A DNA stretch of 64,000 nucleotides from Micrococcales bacterium (GCA_009785115.1 WQWY01000004.1:62001-126000); one strand, 5' to 3'. Positions 34,773 through 45,874 are shown, counted from the stretch's first letter. Numbers and translations are program-made. The notes: generated by a model not told the origin, from the letters alone.

Positions 34773-35222
34773 TCAGGCCACGCCAGAGACGCTGAGCGGA
34801 CCGACGATGGCGGTCGCGCCCTGGATGCGGGACACCGTCACCGACGCACCGGCCGGCAGCGGATCTCCACCCTCGGTCCGGGCCGACCACATCTGCCCGT
34901 CGATCTTGACCCGACCGCCAGCCGTGTCGACGGTGACGATCACGAGAGCGGTCTTGCCGGGCAGCGCGGCGACGTTGGTCTCCGGCAGCGTCTTGCGCCG
35001 CCGCCAGTTCCGCAGCAACCACGGACGCAGCGCGAACAGCAGCAGGAGAGCGACCAGGGCCGCGGCCAGCACCTGAGCCCACCACGGGCCGCCGAGCACC
35101 GCCACCACAGCCCCTGCCAGAGCACCCCCCGACAGCATGATGAAGACCAGCGTCAGCGAGACCATCTCCAGGACGGCCAGCAGCAGAGCCGCACCGACCC
35201 ACCACATCCAGGCCACGCTCAC
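34773..35222 (-). CDS. NfeD family membrane protein
   Basis: A 149-residue protein with three or four N-terminal membrane helices (WMWWVGAALLLAVLEMVSLTLVFIML and following) and a C-terminal OB-fold domain (ALVIVTVDTAGGRVKIDGQ, then WSARTEGGDPLPAGASVTV). NfeD proteins work with SPFH scaffolds, whose gene lies immediately downstream. GTG at 35222 has a strong AAGGAGG. A TAGGAT box about 33 bp upstream of the start may be the promoter -10. Confidence 0.9.
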   Translation of the reverse strand: MSVAWMWWVGAALLLAVLEMVSLTLVFIMLSGGALAGAVVAVLGGPWWAQVLAAALVALLLLFALRPWLLRNWRRRKTLPETNVAALPGKTALVIVTVDTAGGRVKIDGQMWSARTEGGDPLPAGASVTVSRIQGATAIVGPLSVSGVA

Positions 35223-35343
35223 GACCTCCTTCGCACGTGCAGTGCTTCCATCCTAGGGCCCGCGAGCCCCGCGAGCAGACTGTTTGAGCGAGATCTGTGG
35301 GACGCGTGAGGTCTGTGGGAACCGTCGCGGCGCGAGCGAGGGC

Positions 35344-36165
35344 TCAGGTGCGCCGCGGGGCGTGGGCCCCCGAGGACGGCACGGGCAGGGCGCGGGCCGT
35401 CCACCGCTCCCCGCTGCGGTTCAGGCGCAGCGGCAGCCCGAAAGCCCCCGAGAGGTTGCGCGAGGTGAGCACCTCGGCCAGCGGGCCCGCGGCGTGGACG
35501 GTGCCCCGACGCATCAGCAGCGCATGGGTGAAACCCGGTGGGACCTCTTCGACGTGGTGGGTGACCAGCACCAGCACCGGAGAGCCGGGGTCACGGGCGA
35601 GCTCGGTCAGCGCGCCGACCAGCTCCTCACGCCCGCCCAGGTCCAGGCCCGCGCCGGGCTCGTCCAGCAGCAGCAGCTCGGGGTCGGCCATCAGGGCCCG
35701 GGCTATCTGGACCCGTTTGCGCTCCCCCTCCGACAGGGTGCCGAACCCGCGGTCGGCCAGCGCGGCCACCCCGAACGCCTCGAGCAGCGTCCGGCCACGG
35801 TCCTCGTCGACGTCCTCGTAGGCCTCCAGCCACCGACCGGTCACCCCGTAGGCGCCGGTGAGCACCACGTCGAGCACCTTCTCCCCCGACGGGATCCTGT
35901 CGGCCAGCGCGGCCGAGCACAGCCCGACCCGAGAGCGCAGGTCGAACACGTCCACCCGGCCCAGCCGGTCGCCCAGCACGGTGGCGGTGCCCCGGGTCGG
36001 GTGCATCTGGCCGGCGGCGATCTGCAGCAGCGTCGTCTTGCCGACCCCGTTGCGGCCCAGCACCACCCAGCGCTCGCCCTCGCCCACCGTCCAGGTGACA
36101 GAGTCGAGGATCGTCGTGGTCCCGCGACGGACAGTCACGTCTTGCAGGTCGATCACGGCGGTCAT
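35344..36165 (-). CDS. Stand-alone ABC ATPase (YlmA-like)
   Basis: A 273-residue ATP-binding protein without membrane partner in the vicinity. Walker A is VVLGRNGVGKTTLLQIA, the signature LSEGERKRVQIARAL, Walker B LLLLDEPGAGLD and the H-loop LVTHHVEEV. The architecture matches ABC ATPases labelled iron-chelate or molybdate type (YlmA, ModF-like). The substrate is unknown. The mRNA is probably leaderless: TAGGGT (36173-36178) is 7 nt before the ATG. It lies downstream of the topoisomerase gene on the same strand with a 58-bp gap. Confidence 0.88.
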   Translation of the reverse strand: MTAVIDLQDVTVRRGTTTILDSVTWTVGEGERWVVLGRNGVGKTTLLQIAAGQMHPTRGTATVLGDRLGRVDVFDLRSRVGLCSAALADRIPSGEKVLDVVLTGAYGVTGRWLEAYEDVDEDRGRTLLEAFGVAALADRGFGTLSEGERKRVQIARALMADPELLLLDEPGAGLDLGGREELVGALTELARDPGSPVLVLVTHHVEEVPPGFTHALLMRRGTVHAAGPLAEVLTSRNLSGAFGLPLRLNRSGERWTARALPVPSSGAHAPRRT

Positions 36166-36223
36166 GGTCTAGACCCTAAGCTGAAGAGGCGTACGGGTGC
36201 CGGCCGTGCTCATGCACCGATGC

Positions 36224-38353
36224 TCATGCGTCGATCCGGGCGGGGTCGAGATCACCGGCCCCGGCCACGATGAAGTCACGACGCGGGGCCACCTCAGACC
36301 CCATGAGCAGCTCGAACATCTGCTCCGCCTGCGCGGCCTGGGCCACGGTGACCCTGCGCAGCGTGCGGTGACGCGGGTCCATCGTGGTCTCCGCGAGCTG
36401 GTCGGCGTCCATCTCACCCAGACCCTTGTAACGCTGGATGTCGGAGGAGTAGCGCCGGTTGGCCCTGTCGAGCTTCTTCAGCGTCGCGCCCAGCTCGGCC
36501 TCCGAGTAGGTGTAGACGTACTCCCGCGACCGGCCGCCCGAGCCGAGCAGCTCGATGCGGTGCAGCGGGGGGACGGCGGCATAGACGCGGCCGTCCTCGA
36601 CCAGCGGTCGCATGTACCGGAAGAACAGGGTGAGCAGCAGGGTGCGGATGTGCGCGCCGTCGGTGTCGGCGTCGGTCATCATGATGACCTTCCCGTAACG
36701 AGCCGCCGACAGGTCGAACGTGCGCCCCGAGCCGGCCCCGATCACCTGGATGATCGAGGCGCACTCGGCGTTCTTCAGCATGTCGGCGATCGACGCCTTC
36801 TGGACGTTGAGGATCTTGCCTCGGATCGGCAGCAGCGCCTGGTGGTCGCTGGACCGAGCCAGCTTCGCGGTGCCCAGCGCGGAGTCGCCCTCCACGATGA
36901 ACAGCTCAGAGCGCCCCACGTCGTCAGAGCGGCAGTCCGCCAGCTTGGCCGGGAGCGAGGACGACTCCAGCGCGTTCTTGCGCCGAGAGATCTCCTTCTG
37001 CTTGCGGGCGGACAGCCGCGCCCGCATCTCCCCGACCACCTTGTCCAGCACGGCCGCGGCCTGCGCCTTCTCCCGCCCCTTGGTCGCCTCCAGCGCCCGG
37101 CGCACCTCGGTCTCGACCACCTTGGCGACGATCTGGCGCACCGGGGCCGTCCCCAGCACCTCCTTGGTCTGCCCCTCGAACTGGGGCTCGGCCAGACGCA
37201 CCGTGACGACCGCGGTCAACCCGGCCAGCACGTCGTCCTTCTCGACCCGCTCGTTGGCCGCGTCCTTCGCCGAGATCTTCAGGCGCCGGGCGTTGGCGGC
37301 GACCGCGGCACGCACCGTCTTGAGCAGCCCAGCCTCGAACCCGGCGGCATGGGTGCCGCCCTTCGGGGTGGCGATGACGTTGACGAAGGTGCGCACGTCC
37401 GTCTCGTAGCCGGTGCCCCAGCGCAAGGCCACGTCGACAGCGCACGTGCGCTCGACCTCGCGGGGCCGCATGTGCCCGTGCTCGTCCAGCACCGGGACGG
37501 TCTCGGTGAACGTGCCCTCGCCCACCAGGTGCCACACGTCGGTGACGGGTGCGTCGGTGGCGATGTGCTCGGCGAAGTCGACGACGCCGCCGGTGTACCG
37601 GAAGGTCTCGGTGTGCGGGCCGTGCTCCCCCGGGGTACCGGGCAGGCCCCGCTCGTCGCGCAGGATGATCGCCAGCCCGGGCACCAGGAAGGCCGTCTGC
37701 CGTGCCCGGGTGACGAGCTCGTCGTAGGAGAAGGCCGCGGTGGCCAAGAAGATCTCGTGGTCGGCCCAGTACCGCACCCGCGTCCCGGTGGCTGCCTTGG
37801 GGGCCTTGCCCACGACCGTCAGCTCAGAGCCGGAGACGAACGGCTCGAACGGCGAGGACGGCGTGCGGCCGGCCCGGTCGTCGTACACCCCCGGCTCACC
37901 CCGGTGGAAGCTCATCGCCCAGGTCTTGCCACCCCGGTCCACCTCGACGTCCAGCCGAGCGGACAGCGCGTTGACCACCGAGGCGCCCACACCGTGCAGA
38001 CCGCCCGACGCCCCGTAGGAACCGCCACCGAACTTGGAGCCCGCGTGCAGCTTGGTGAACACCACCTCGACACCCGACAGCCCGGTGCGCGGCTCGACGT
38101 CGACCGGGATGCCGCGACCGTCGTCACGCACCTCGACCGAGGCGTCGGCGTGCAGGACGACCTCGACCGTGCGGCAGAAGCCAGCCAGGGCCTCGTCCAC
38201 GGAGTTGTCGATGATCTCCCACAGGCAGTGCATCAGCCCGCGGGAGTCGGTGGTGCCGACGTACATGCCAGGACGCTTGCGGACCGCCTCCAACCCCTCG
38301 AGCACCGACAGGTGCCGTGCGGTGTAGGCAGACTGGGCGGGTGTCGTCGTCAC
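36224..38353 (-). CDS. parE: Type II DNA topoisomerase subunit B (ParE/GyrB family)
   Basis: A 709-residue GHKL-ATPase/TOPRIM protein. ATP-binding motifs are WEIIDNSVDEALAGF, VRDDGRGIPVD and GASGGLHGVGASVVNALS; the TOPRIM domain has LFIVEGDSALGTAK and MMTDADTDGAHIRTLLL. In actinobacteria a gene next to sigA and DUF7455 is generally the topoisomerase IV B subunit, distinct from the oriC-linked gyrB, so parE is the better name. GTG at 38353 is chosen: TACCAT lies 7 nt upstream and the protein then begins MTTTPAQSAYTARHL; ATG at 38374 or 38386 are alternatives. No subunit A gene is in the window. Confidence 0.88.
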   Translation of the reverse strand: MTTTPAQSAYTARHLSVLEGLEAVRKRPGMYVGTTDSRGLMHCLWEIIDNSVDEALAGFCRTVEVVLHADASVEVRDDGRGIPVDVEPRTGLSGVEVVFTKLHAGSKFGGGSYGASGGLHGVGASVVNALSARLDVEVDRGGKTWAMSFHRGEPGVYDDRAGRTPSSPFEPFVSGSELTVVGKAPKAATGTRVRYWADHEIFLATAAFSYDELVTRARQTAFLVPGLAIILRDERGLPGTPGEHGPHTETFRYTGGVVDFAEHIATDAPVTDVWHLVGEGTFTETVPVLDEHGHMRPREVERTCAVDVALRWGTGYETDVRTFVNVIATPKGGTHAAGFEAGLLKTVRAAVAANARRLKISAKDAANERVEKDDVLAGLTAVVTVRLAEPQFEGQTKEVLGTAPVRQIVAKVVETEVRRALEATKGREKAQAAAVLDKVVGEMRARLSARKQKEISRRKNALESSSLPAKLADCRSDDVGRSELFIVEGDSALGTAKLARSSDHQALLPIRGKILNVQKASIADMLKNAECASIIQVIGAGSGRTFDLSAARYGKVIMMTDADTDGAHIRTLLLTLFFRYMRPLVEDGRVYAAVPPLHRIELLGSGGRSREYVYTYSEAELGATLKKLDRANRRYSSDIQRYKGLGEMDADQLAETTMDPRHRTLRRVTVAQAAQAEQMFELLMGSEVAPRRDFIVAGAGDLDPARIDA

Positions 38354-38433
38354 GGCGGCGATGGTAACCGGCATCACCGGCAGCATCGAAGGCCGCCGTG
38401 CCGGAAGGCTCGTCTCTCACCTCGATCGGCTGC

Positions 38434-38451
38434 GATCGCATGTACGCGATC
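38434..38451. promoter_or_regulatory. Inverted repeat between parE and DUF7455 genes
   Basis: GATCGC and GCGATC are separated by ATGTAC, and the flanking GCTG/CAGC sequences extend the symmetry with a bulge. It lies in the 164-bp divergent gap. It may be a repressor site for either gene; nothing identifies the regulator. Confidence 0.35.
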
Positions 38452-38517
38452 AGCGAACCTCGGGGGCATATGGGAACAGATCCTGCAGATCGGTGGTTCC
38501 ATGTCGATGTGGAGATC

Positions 38518-38733
38518 ATGACGCCCGACCAGAAGGCCCCCCTGTCCGTGGCCGACCGCTGCGACCGCTGCGGCGCGCAGGCCTACGTCCGCGTCACGCT
38601 CCCCAGCGGCGAGCTGCTCTTCTGCGCGCACCACTACCGCGCGCACGCACCGAAGTTCGCCGACGTGGCCACCCACATCCACGACGAGACCGACCGGCTC
38701 CTCGCGGAGCGCGAGACCAGCGCCGCGCTGTGA
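38518..38733 (+). CDS. DUF7455 small zinc-ribbon-like protein
   Basis: A 71-residue protein with a two-Cys pair and a Cys-His pair: CDRCGAQAYVRVTLPSGELL followed by FCAHHYRAHAP. These probably bind one zinc. The gene is conserved in actinobacteria beside the principal sigma factor and the topoisomerase B subunit, but its function is unknown; an RNA-polymerase or nucleoid-associated role is only suggested by the neighbours. ATG at 38518 has TGGAG upstream. It converges on the sigma-factor gene. Confidence 0.85.
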   Translation: MTPDQKAPLSVADRCDRCGAQAYVRVTLPSGELLFCAHHYRAHAPKFADVATHIHDETDRLLAERETSAAL

Positions 38734-38782
38734 TGGCGAGGGTCGAGCCCCAGGTCCGAGAACCGACAGGCTGAGAACCGAC

Positions 38783-38829
38783 CAGACGACACGAGACCCG
38801 GAGCTGCCCGCTCCGGGTCTCGTCGTCTG
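38783..38829. terminator. Bidirectional terminator between DUF7455 and sigA
   Basis: A 14-bp perfect stem ACGAGACCCGGAGC / GCTCCGGGTCTCGT with loop TGCCC (38805-38809). Beyond a two-base bulge, CAGACG/CGTCTG adds six more pairs. It sits between two convergent genes. Confidence 0.88.
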
Positions 38830-38838
38830 TGCGGGCTC

Positions 38839-40344
<1,506 letters not shown>

Positions 40345-40424
40345 AGGGGACCTTTCGGCAGCCAGACGTGGGCTCGCTGAGCGGAGACGAACTCGCATTG
40401 TACCGACGTGCACGACGATACCGC

Positions 40425-41564
40425 TCACCCACTCTCAGGGCGCCCCCGTCTGACCTGGAGCCATCCTGGAACCACCCCGTCGGACACCGCCTGAGCCAGC
40501 ATCCGGGCCAGCCGGTAGCCCGCGTCGCAGCGCAGCGCACGCTCCAGCAGCAGGTTCGCCCGGGCTCCCTCCCCCGACCACCAGGCCAGCAGCGCCAACA
40601 ACGTGCAGGCCGGAGCCTGCTGGTGGGTGCGCCCGTGGGCCACCACGCTCTCCAGCAGGCGCACGTGGACCACGGTCTCGGGCGGAGGCTCGACGCCCCG
40701 CTCGGGTCGGTAGATCGCGTCGAGCGCGCGAGCGAGCCCGGTGTCCGCCTCAGGTGCGATCTTCTCGCCGCGCACCAGGTCCTCAGGCAGACCGTCCGTC
40801 CCGGACACCAAGGTCGCCAGCACGGCGTCACGGACTCGCAGGTCACGCAGCCCAGCCTCGATCTTGCCGAGGCCAGGCGCTCGCGGCGGGGCCGAACCGG
40901 CGAGCGCACGGGCGACCTCGCCGCGCCAGACCCGCACGCTGTCCAGACGCCACCGCTCGAGAGCGTCGACCCCCACCTCGGCAGCCTGAGCCCCTCGGAC
41001 CGCCCAGCGGGCACAGACGCGCGCGACCCCTCGTCGGGCCTCGGCCGAGGCGCCACGGATCGCCGCGACGTCCTCACGGCGCGCGACCACCACGCGACGG
41101 TCTGACAGCCGGGCGATGATCTGCGTGCTCTCCAGCTCGACCAGCGGACGCCCACCAGGCGGGCAGCACCCGTCAACGCAGTCGAGGTCGAGATAGCCGG
41201 TCGCCGTCACCACCCACGCGCTCATCTCCCCGAAGGCCTCACCTGCGCGGCGCAGACGACGCACCGCCCTCACCGCTGGGTGGCCTGGTCGAGCGCGTGG
41301 GTCCGTGGCGGTGTAGACGACCAGCACCACCGACCACGCACCGTCGCGCTCCAGCTGACCGACGAGGCTGAGGGCCAGACGGGTGCCGTCGGCGGGGTCG
41401 GCGAGAGCGGCGATGTCGACCCGGGCCATCAGGCCGACCCGCCCCCGGGGGCCGCGCAGGCTCAGCGCCACGACGGACTCCTCGGGGGTGAACCCGACCT
41501 GGTGAGGGACGAGCGCGAGAACCTCGCGCGGCTGGGTGATCCGTACAGAGCTCGTCGTCGCCAT
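40425..41564 (-). CDS. DUF4192 family protein
   Basis: A 379-residue actinobacterial protein of the DUF4192 family. It begins with the family mark [32 protein letters not shown] and contains the conserved [13 protein letters not shown]ys cluster and the C-terminal [23 protein letters not shown] region. The function is not known. GAGG lies just before the ATG. It sits between sigA and a divergent lipoprotein gene. Confidence 0.88.
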   Translation of the reverse strand: MATTSSVRITQPREVLALVPHQVGFTPEESVVALSLRGPRGRVGLMARVDIAALADPADGTRLALSLVGQLERDGAWSVVLVVYTATDPRARPGHPAVRAVRRLRRAGEAFGEMSAWVVTATGYLDLDCVDGCCPPGGRPLVELESTQIIARLSDRRVVVARREDVAAIRGASAEARRGVARVCARWAVRGAQAAEVGVDALERWRLDSVRVWRGEVARALAGSAPPRAPGLGKIEAGLRDLRVRDAVLATLVSGTDGLPEDLVRGEKIAPEADTGLARALDAIYRPERGVEPPPETVVHVRLLESVVAHGRTHQQAPACTLLALLAWWSGEGARANLLLERALRCDAGYRLARMLAQAVSDGVVPGWLQVRRGRPESG

Positions 41565-41679
41565 GAGGCCTACCTCATCCTTCGAGCGACACCCACGACC
41601 TCACGCTCGACCTGGTTCTGAGGACGAGGACGACGATCCCGGGGCTGGGGACGGGTCTCCGCACGGCTACCCTGGGGTC

Positions 41680-42192
41680 ATGGTCGACCGAGCCGTGGCA
41701 GCGGCGACAGCAGCGCTGGTCGCCGTGACCGCGCTGGTCACCGCCACAGCAACAGGCTGCTCGACCAGCGTCCCGGCCTCCTTGCCCGCCTCCCCGACCC
41801 TGTCGCCGCAGCCTGCCGACCTCCTCACGCCGGCGGACGGGGCCTCCCGGGTCGGCGAGCTCGCCCCCGGCTTCCCGTCCGACCTGCTGCCGGTACCCCC
41901 GGGAGCCACCGTGCTGGTGTCGGTGGCGAGCCAGACCTCCGACGACCTGTGGGAGGTCAGCCTCAACGTGCGCACCGAGCAAGAGGCCGCCGACCTGCTC
42001 GACGCCGTGCGAGCCCCGCTCGTCGCCGCGGGGTTCGTCGAGCAGCCCGCCGACACCCCCGCTGTCGGTCTGGCTGTGCAGACCACCTTCGCCCGGGCAG
42101 AGGGCGAGGTCATCACGGTGGGTATCCGTGACGACGGGACGGTCCGCACCCTCACCGCAGGAGGCACCGTCGTGAGGCAGGACGCCGGATGA
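41680..42192 (+). CDS. Putative lipoprotein of unknown function
   Basis: A 170-residue protein with a lipoprotein-type signal: AVAAATAALVAVTALVTATATGC, where the final Cys would be lipidated. The mature part is a small alpha/beta domain (LPVPPGATVLVSVASQTSDD, then LWEVSLNVRTEQEAADLLDAV). No charged pair precedes the hydrophobic stretch beyond a single Arg, so export is probable but not certain. TACCCT (41668-41673) lies 6 nt before the ATG, with no Shine-Dalgarno: leaderless. The stop overlaps the prenyl-synthase start (ATGA), so both are made together. Confidence 0.82.
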   Translation: MVDRAVAAATAALVAVTALVTATATGCSTSVPASLPASPTLSPQPADLLTPADGASRVGELAPGFPSDLLPVPPGATVLVSVASQTSDDLWEVSLNVRTEQEAADLLDAVRAPLVAAGFVEQPADTPAVGLAVQTTFARAEGEVITVGIRDDGTVRTLTAGGTVVRQDAG

Positions 42193-43322
42193 CGACCTCT
42201 GGGACCGACGAGGACGAGCGCCCCGGCCTCGCGGTCGACCGCGTGCTGGCGGCCCGGGTCGCGACGCTGCGCGACCAGGTCCGGGCGATCACCCCTGAGG
42301 CCGAGCCCCTGGTCGACGCCCTGGCTCGGATGCTCGACGGAGGCAAGCGCCTGCGCGCCGCGTTCACCTACTGGGGCTGGCGGGTGCACGGCGGCCAGCC
42401 AGGCACCGTCTCCACGAACACAGCCTCCGAGGGCACGGTCGCCCGGGTCGGCGCCGCCCACGAGCTCTTCCAGGCCTCGGCGCTGATCCACGACGACGTC
42501 ATGGACGACTCCGACACCCGCCGCGGGCACCCGGCCGTGCACCGCACCTTCGCCGTCCGCCACACCGACCTGGGGCTGACCGGTGACCGGCGGCGGTTCG
42601 GCGAAGCGTCCGCGATCCTGCTCGGGAACCTCGCGCACGTCGCCTGCGACGCCGAGCTCGCCGCTGCGCTGCGCGACCTGCCGCAGGCCAGGGCGGACGC
42701 GGTGCGCGGCGTCTTCGACCTGATGCGCACCGAGGTGAACGCCGGGCAGTACCTGGACATGCTCGCCCAGGCCCAGCCTCCTGGGGTCGACGCGGGCGAG
42801 GTCGACGAGGCCCGTGCTCGGCAGGTGATCCGGGCGAAGTCCGCGCGCTACTCGGTGGAGCACCCGCTCGTGATCGGCGCTCTCCTGGCGGGCGCGGACG
42901 CCGCCCAGGTCGCCGTCTGCCGGGCGGTCGGCCTGCCGCTCGGCGAGGCGTTCCAGCTGCGTGACGACCTGCTCGGGGTGCTGGGCGACCCGTCGGTGAC
43001 GGGCAAGCCGGCCGGGGACGACCTGCGCGAGGGCAAGCGGACCGTGCTGGTCGTCCGTGCCCTGGCCCGAGCCCGAGAGGCCGGCGACGAGGCGACCGTC
43101 GCACTGCTCACCGCCGTCCTGGGTGACCGCGACGCCAGCGACGAGGTCGTCGCCCGCGCCACCGCGGCGATCCGCGCGACAGGGGCCGTCGCCGAGGTCG
43201 AGGCGCTCATCGCCGACCTGTCGGCCGAGGCGTTCGCACTGCTCGACGCACAGCCGTGGCCCGAGCCGGAGGCGACGCGCCTACGGACGCTGGCCCGGGC
43301 AGCCGTCGAGCGGCACGCCTAG
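42189..43322 (+). CDS. Polyprenyl (geranylgeranyl-type) diphosphate synthase
   Basis: A 377-residue trans-prenyltransferase. The first Asp-rich motif is LIHDDVMDDSDTRRG and the second QLRDDLLGVLGD; the IPP-binding GGKRLRAAF is near the N-terminus. The product length cannot be read reliably. The context fits idsA2 (Rv2173) of mycobacteria, which lies close to Rv2175c and pknL, as here. It starts within the stop of the lipoprotein gene (ATGA). Confidence 0.92.
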   Translation: MTTSGTDEDERPGLAVDRVLAARVATLRDQVRAITPEAEPLVDALARMLDGGKRLRAAFTYWGWRVHGGQPGTVSTNTASEGTVARVGAAHELFQASALIHDDVMDDSDTRRGHPAVHRTFAVRHTDLGLTGDRRRFGEASAILLGNLAHVACDAELAAALRDLPQARADAVRGVFDLMRTEVNAGQYLDMLAQAQPPGVDAGEVDEARARQVIRAKSARYSVEHPLVIGALLAGADAAQVAVCRAVGLPLGEAFQLRDDLLGVLGDPSVTGKPAGDDLREGKRTVLVVRALARAREAGDEATVALLTAVLGDRDASDEVVARATAAIRATGAVAEVEALIADLSAEAFALLDAQPWPEPEATRLRTLARAAVERHA

Positions 43323-43335
43323 CTCACCGCACGGG

Positions 43336-43764
43336 TCAGAGCTCGAGGGCCGCGCGCCGGCGGACCTCAACCTTGCGCCCAGCACGCAACGCCTCGATCG
43401 GCGCGCAGCCGAGCTGGTCGTCGATGGTGAACAGCCAGTCGACCGTCTCGTCGTCGGAGAGGCCGGCGTCACCGAGCACGGTGATCGTCCCTGCCAGCGA
43501 GGCCAGCACCGCCCACGCCGGGGACGACGCGGGGTCTCGCGCGGACGCGGGGTCGGCCAGGTGCCCAGGGACCAGGAAGGCCCCGGGCACGACACGCACC
43601 CCGTCACGGCGCACGGCTATCAGGCGACGATCGTCCAGCAGCCGGCGCACCTGGGGCGTCTCCAGGCCCAGACGGTCGGCCAGGTCTGGGACCGTCAACC
43701 ACTCCTCGACGGCTCTGTCAGCAGCACCTTCTCGCACGAGAGACCAGACTACGTCCGAATCCAC
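43336..43764 (-). CDS. Rv2175c family winged-helix DNA-binding protein
   Basis: A 142-residue protein. A MerR/excisionase-like helix-turn-helix lies in EWLTVPDLADRLGLETPQVR, continuing RLLDDRRLIAVRRDG. The C-terminal half (SLAGTITVLGDAGLSDDETVDWLF) is the Rv2175c family domain. In M. tuberculosis Rv2175c is a substrate of the kinase PknL, encoded divergently next door, and phosphorylation abolishes DNA binding; the same pair is seen here. GTG at 43764 follows AGGA at 9 nt. The region to the kinase start is 70 bp. Confidence 0.87.
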   Translation of the reverse strand: MDSDVVWSLVREGAADRAVEEWLTVPDLADRLGLETPQVRRLLDDRRLIAVRRDGVRVVPGAFLVPGHLADPASARDPASSPAWAVLASLAGTITVLGDAGLSDDETVDWLFTIDDQLGCAPIEALRAGRKVEVRRRAALEL

Positions 43765-43834
43765 CCCGACCGTCCTGAACCGTCCGTGGCGATCCACACC
43801 CGGCGCACGCGTTCGATTACGTAGACTCCACCCC

Positions 43835-45874
43835 GTGGCACACACCCTGACCGACCCGCTCGTAGGTCGCCTGATCGACGGGCGCTACGAGGTCGTGTCA
43901 CGGATCGCTCGCGGAGGCATGGCGACGGTCTACCTCGCGATCGACCGCAGGCTGGACCGTGAGGTCGCGGTCAAGGTCATGCACCCGCACCTGGCCGAGG
44001 CCGGCTCTGGCAGGGACTTCGTCGCCCGCTTCAGGCGCGAGGCGCTCACTGTCGCCCGCCTGGTGCACCCTGGCCTGGTCCAGGTGTTCGACCAGGGCGT
44101 CGACGGCGACACCAGCTACCTGGCCATGGAGTACGTCGACGGCACGAACCTGCGCCACCGGCTCCTCGAGCGCGGTGCGCTGCCCCTGGGCGAGGCGTTG
44201 ACCATCATCGAGCAGGTGCTCGAGGCGCTGGCCACAGCCCACCGGGCCGGGCTGGTGCATCGCGACATCAAGCCGGAGAACGTGCTGATCGCCCGCGACG
44301 AGCGGATCAAGATCGCCGACTTCGGGCTCGCCCGGACCGTGACCGAGATGACGGCGAGCACCAGCACCGTGATGGGCACCGTGGCCTACCTGGCGCCCGA
44401 GCTCATCTCGACCGGCGTGTCAGACGCCCGCACCGACGTCTACGCGGTCGGTGTGCTGCTCTACGAGATGCTCGCCGGCAAGCAGCCGTTCTCGGGCAAC
44501 ACCCCGGTGCACGTGGCCTTCCAGCACGTCAACAGCGACATCCCGGCCCCGTCGGACGTCACGCCCTCGCTCCCCGCCGAGGTGGACGACCTGGTGGCCG
44601 CGCTGGCCGCCCGCGACCCGGCCGAACGGCCCGACGACGCCGCGGCGGCCCTGGCGATGATCAAGCGTCTGCGGACCGACCTCGACGTCTCCACGCCGCC
44701 GCGAGGCGGCGCGGCCGTCCCGACGTACGTCGACCGCACCGAGCCTGGTGCCGATCTCGTCGTCGAGCCCGGCACCGAGCTCGACGACGACACCGAGCAG
44801 AGGTTCGCCGCCCGTCAGCAGGCGACCGAGGTCGTCCTGCACCGAGGAGGTGCGACGGTCGCCCTGCCGATCGGGCTGGGCCTGAGCCCGGCGCCGACCT
44901 CGATGGCGTCTGCTGGCCAGGCCGTGGCCCAGCGCAGGCCGAGGCTGGCTGACCGGCGCAACGGTGACAGGCGACGGCTCTGGATCATGATCGCTGTAGC
45001 CGTGGCGGTGATCCTCGCCGGCGGTGTCGCCTGGTGGTTCGCCCTCGGCCCCGGGGCGCGCACCACGGTCCCGTCCCTGACCGGGATGGACCAGGCCGCG
45101 GCGACCGAGGCCCTGCGCGACAACCACCTCGAAGCGACTTTCACCGAGGCTTTCCACCGGACCGTCCCCGCGGGCCAGGTGATCTCCAGCGACCCCGCCG
45201 AGGGGCAGCAGGCGCCACGGGGCGCCACGGTCGAGGTGGTGCTCTCCAAGGGCCCCGACTGGGTCCCCCTCCCCGAAGGCCTGATCGGGATGAGCCAGGA
45301 CGAGGCCGTGGTGGCGCTGGGTGCCGTCGGTCTGGTCGCGGCCGACCCGTCGACCGAGGTGCACCACGACACCGCGCCCGCCGGCACCGTCCTGGAGGCG
45401 ACGCTGGCCGACGGCTCGGACGCCGTCGTCACGGGCAAGGCCGTGCGGGGAGACTCGATCACCCTGACCCTCTCCGCGGGCCCGGCTCCGGTCACGGTGC
45501 CCAACCTCGTAGGAAGCACCGTCGCGGCCGCGTCCAGAGATCTCGAGGCCGACGCGGTGACGGTGACCTCCACCGGGGCGTGGTCTGACACGGTGCCAGC
45601 GGGCCAGATCATGAGCCAGGACCCGGCGGCCGGCGCGACGACGCACCGTGGCGCCACGATCACGGTCGTCGTCTCCAAGGGCCCGCAGTTCGTCACGATG
45701 CCGAACCTGCGCGGCCGCAGCTACGAGGATGCTGCTGCCGAGCTTCGAAGGCTGGGCCTGGTGCCCAAGCGCGAGGACGTGGGGCGCAACCTTCTCAACA
45801 TCGTGCGTGAGCAGAGCGTCAGGCGAGGCGAGCAGGTGCAGGTAGGGACCGAGATCGTGCTCAGGGTGGTGTGA
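43835..45874 (+). CDS. pknL: Serine/threonine kinase with four PASTA domains (PknL-locus)
   Basis: A 679-residue receptor kinase. Kinase domain 18-280: Gly loop RIARGGMATVYLA, Lys47 in VAVKV, HRDIKPEN (142-149), DFG (162-164) and a Thr/Ser-rich activation loop (EMTASTSTVMGT). A juxtamembrane linker to ~380 and one membrane helix (~383-403) follow. Outside the cell are four PASTA domains (~410-473, 475-548, 553-615, 619-679), which bind peptidoglycan fragments. Position beside the Rv2175c gene matches PknL, but mycobacterial PknL lacks PASTA repeats. TAGACT (43822-43827) lies 7 nt before GTG 43835, suggesting a leaderless mRNA. Confidence 0.93.
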   Translation: MAHTLTDPLVGRLIDGRYEVVSRIARGGMATVYLAIDRRLDREVAVKVMHPHLAEAGSGRDFVARFRREALTVARLVHPGLVQVFDQGVDGDTSYLAMEYVDGTNLRHRLLERGALPLGEALTIIEQVLEALATAHRAGLVHRDIKPENVLIARDERIKIADFGLARTVTEMTASTSTVMGTVAYLAPELISTGVSDARTDVYAVGVLLYEMLAGKQPFSGNTPVHVAFQHVNSDIPAPSDVTPSLPAEVDDLVAALAARDPAERPDDAAAALAMIKRLRTDLDVSTPPRGGAAVPTYVDRTEPGADLVVEPGTELDDDTEQRFAARQQATEVVLHRGGATVALPIGLGLSPAPTSMASAGQAVAQRRPRLADRRNGDRRRLWIMIAVAVAVILAGGVAWWFALGPGARTTVPSLTGMDQAAATEALRDNHLEATFTEAFHRTVPAGQVISSDPAEGQQAPRGATVEVVLSKGPDWVPLPEGLIGMSQDEAVVALGAVGLVAADPSTEVHHDTAPAGTVLEATLADGSDAVVTGKAVRGDSITLTLSAGPAPVTVPNLVGSTVAAASRDLEADAVTVTSTGAWSDTVPAGQIMSQDPAAGATTHRGATITVVVSKGPQFVTMPNLRGRSYEDAAAELRRLGLVPKREDVGRNLLNIVREQSVRRGEQVQVGTEIVLRVV

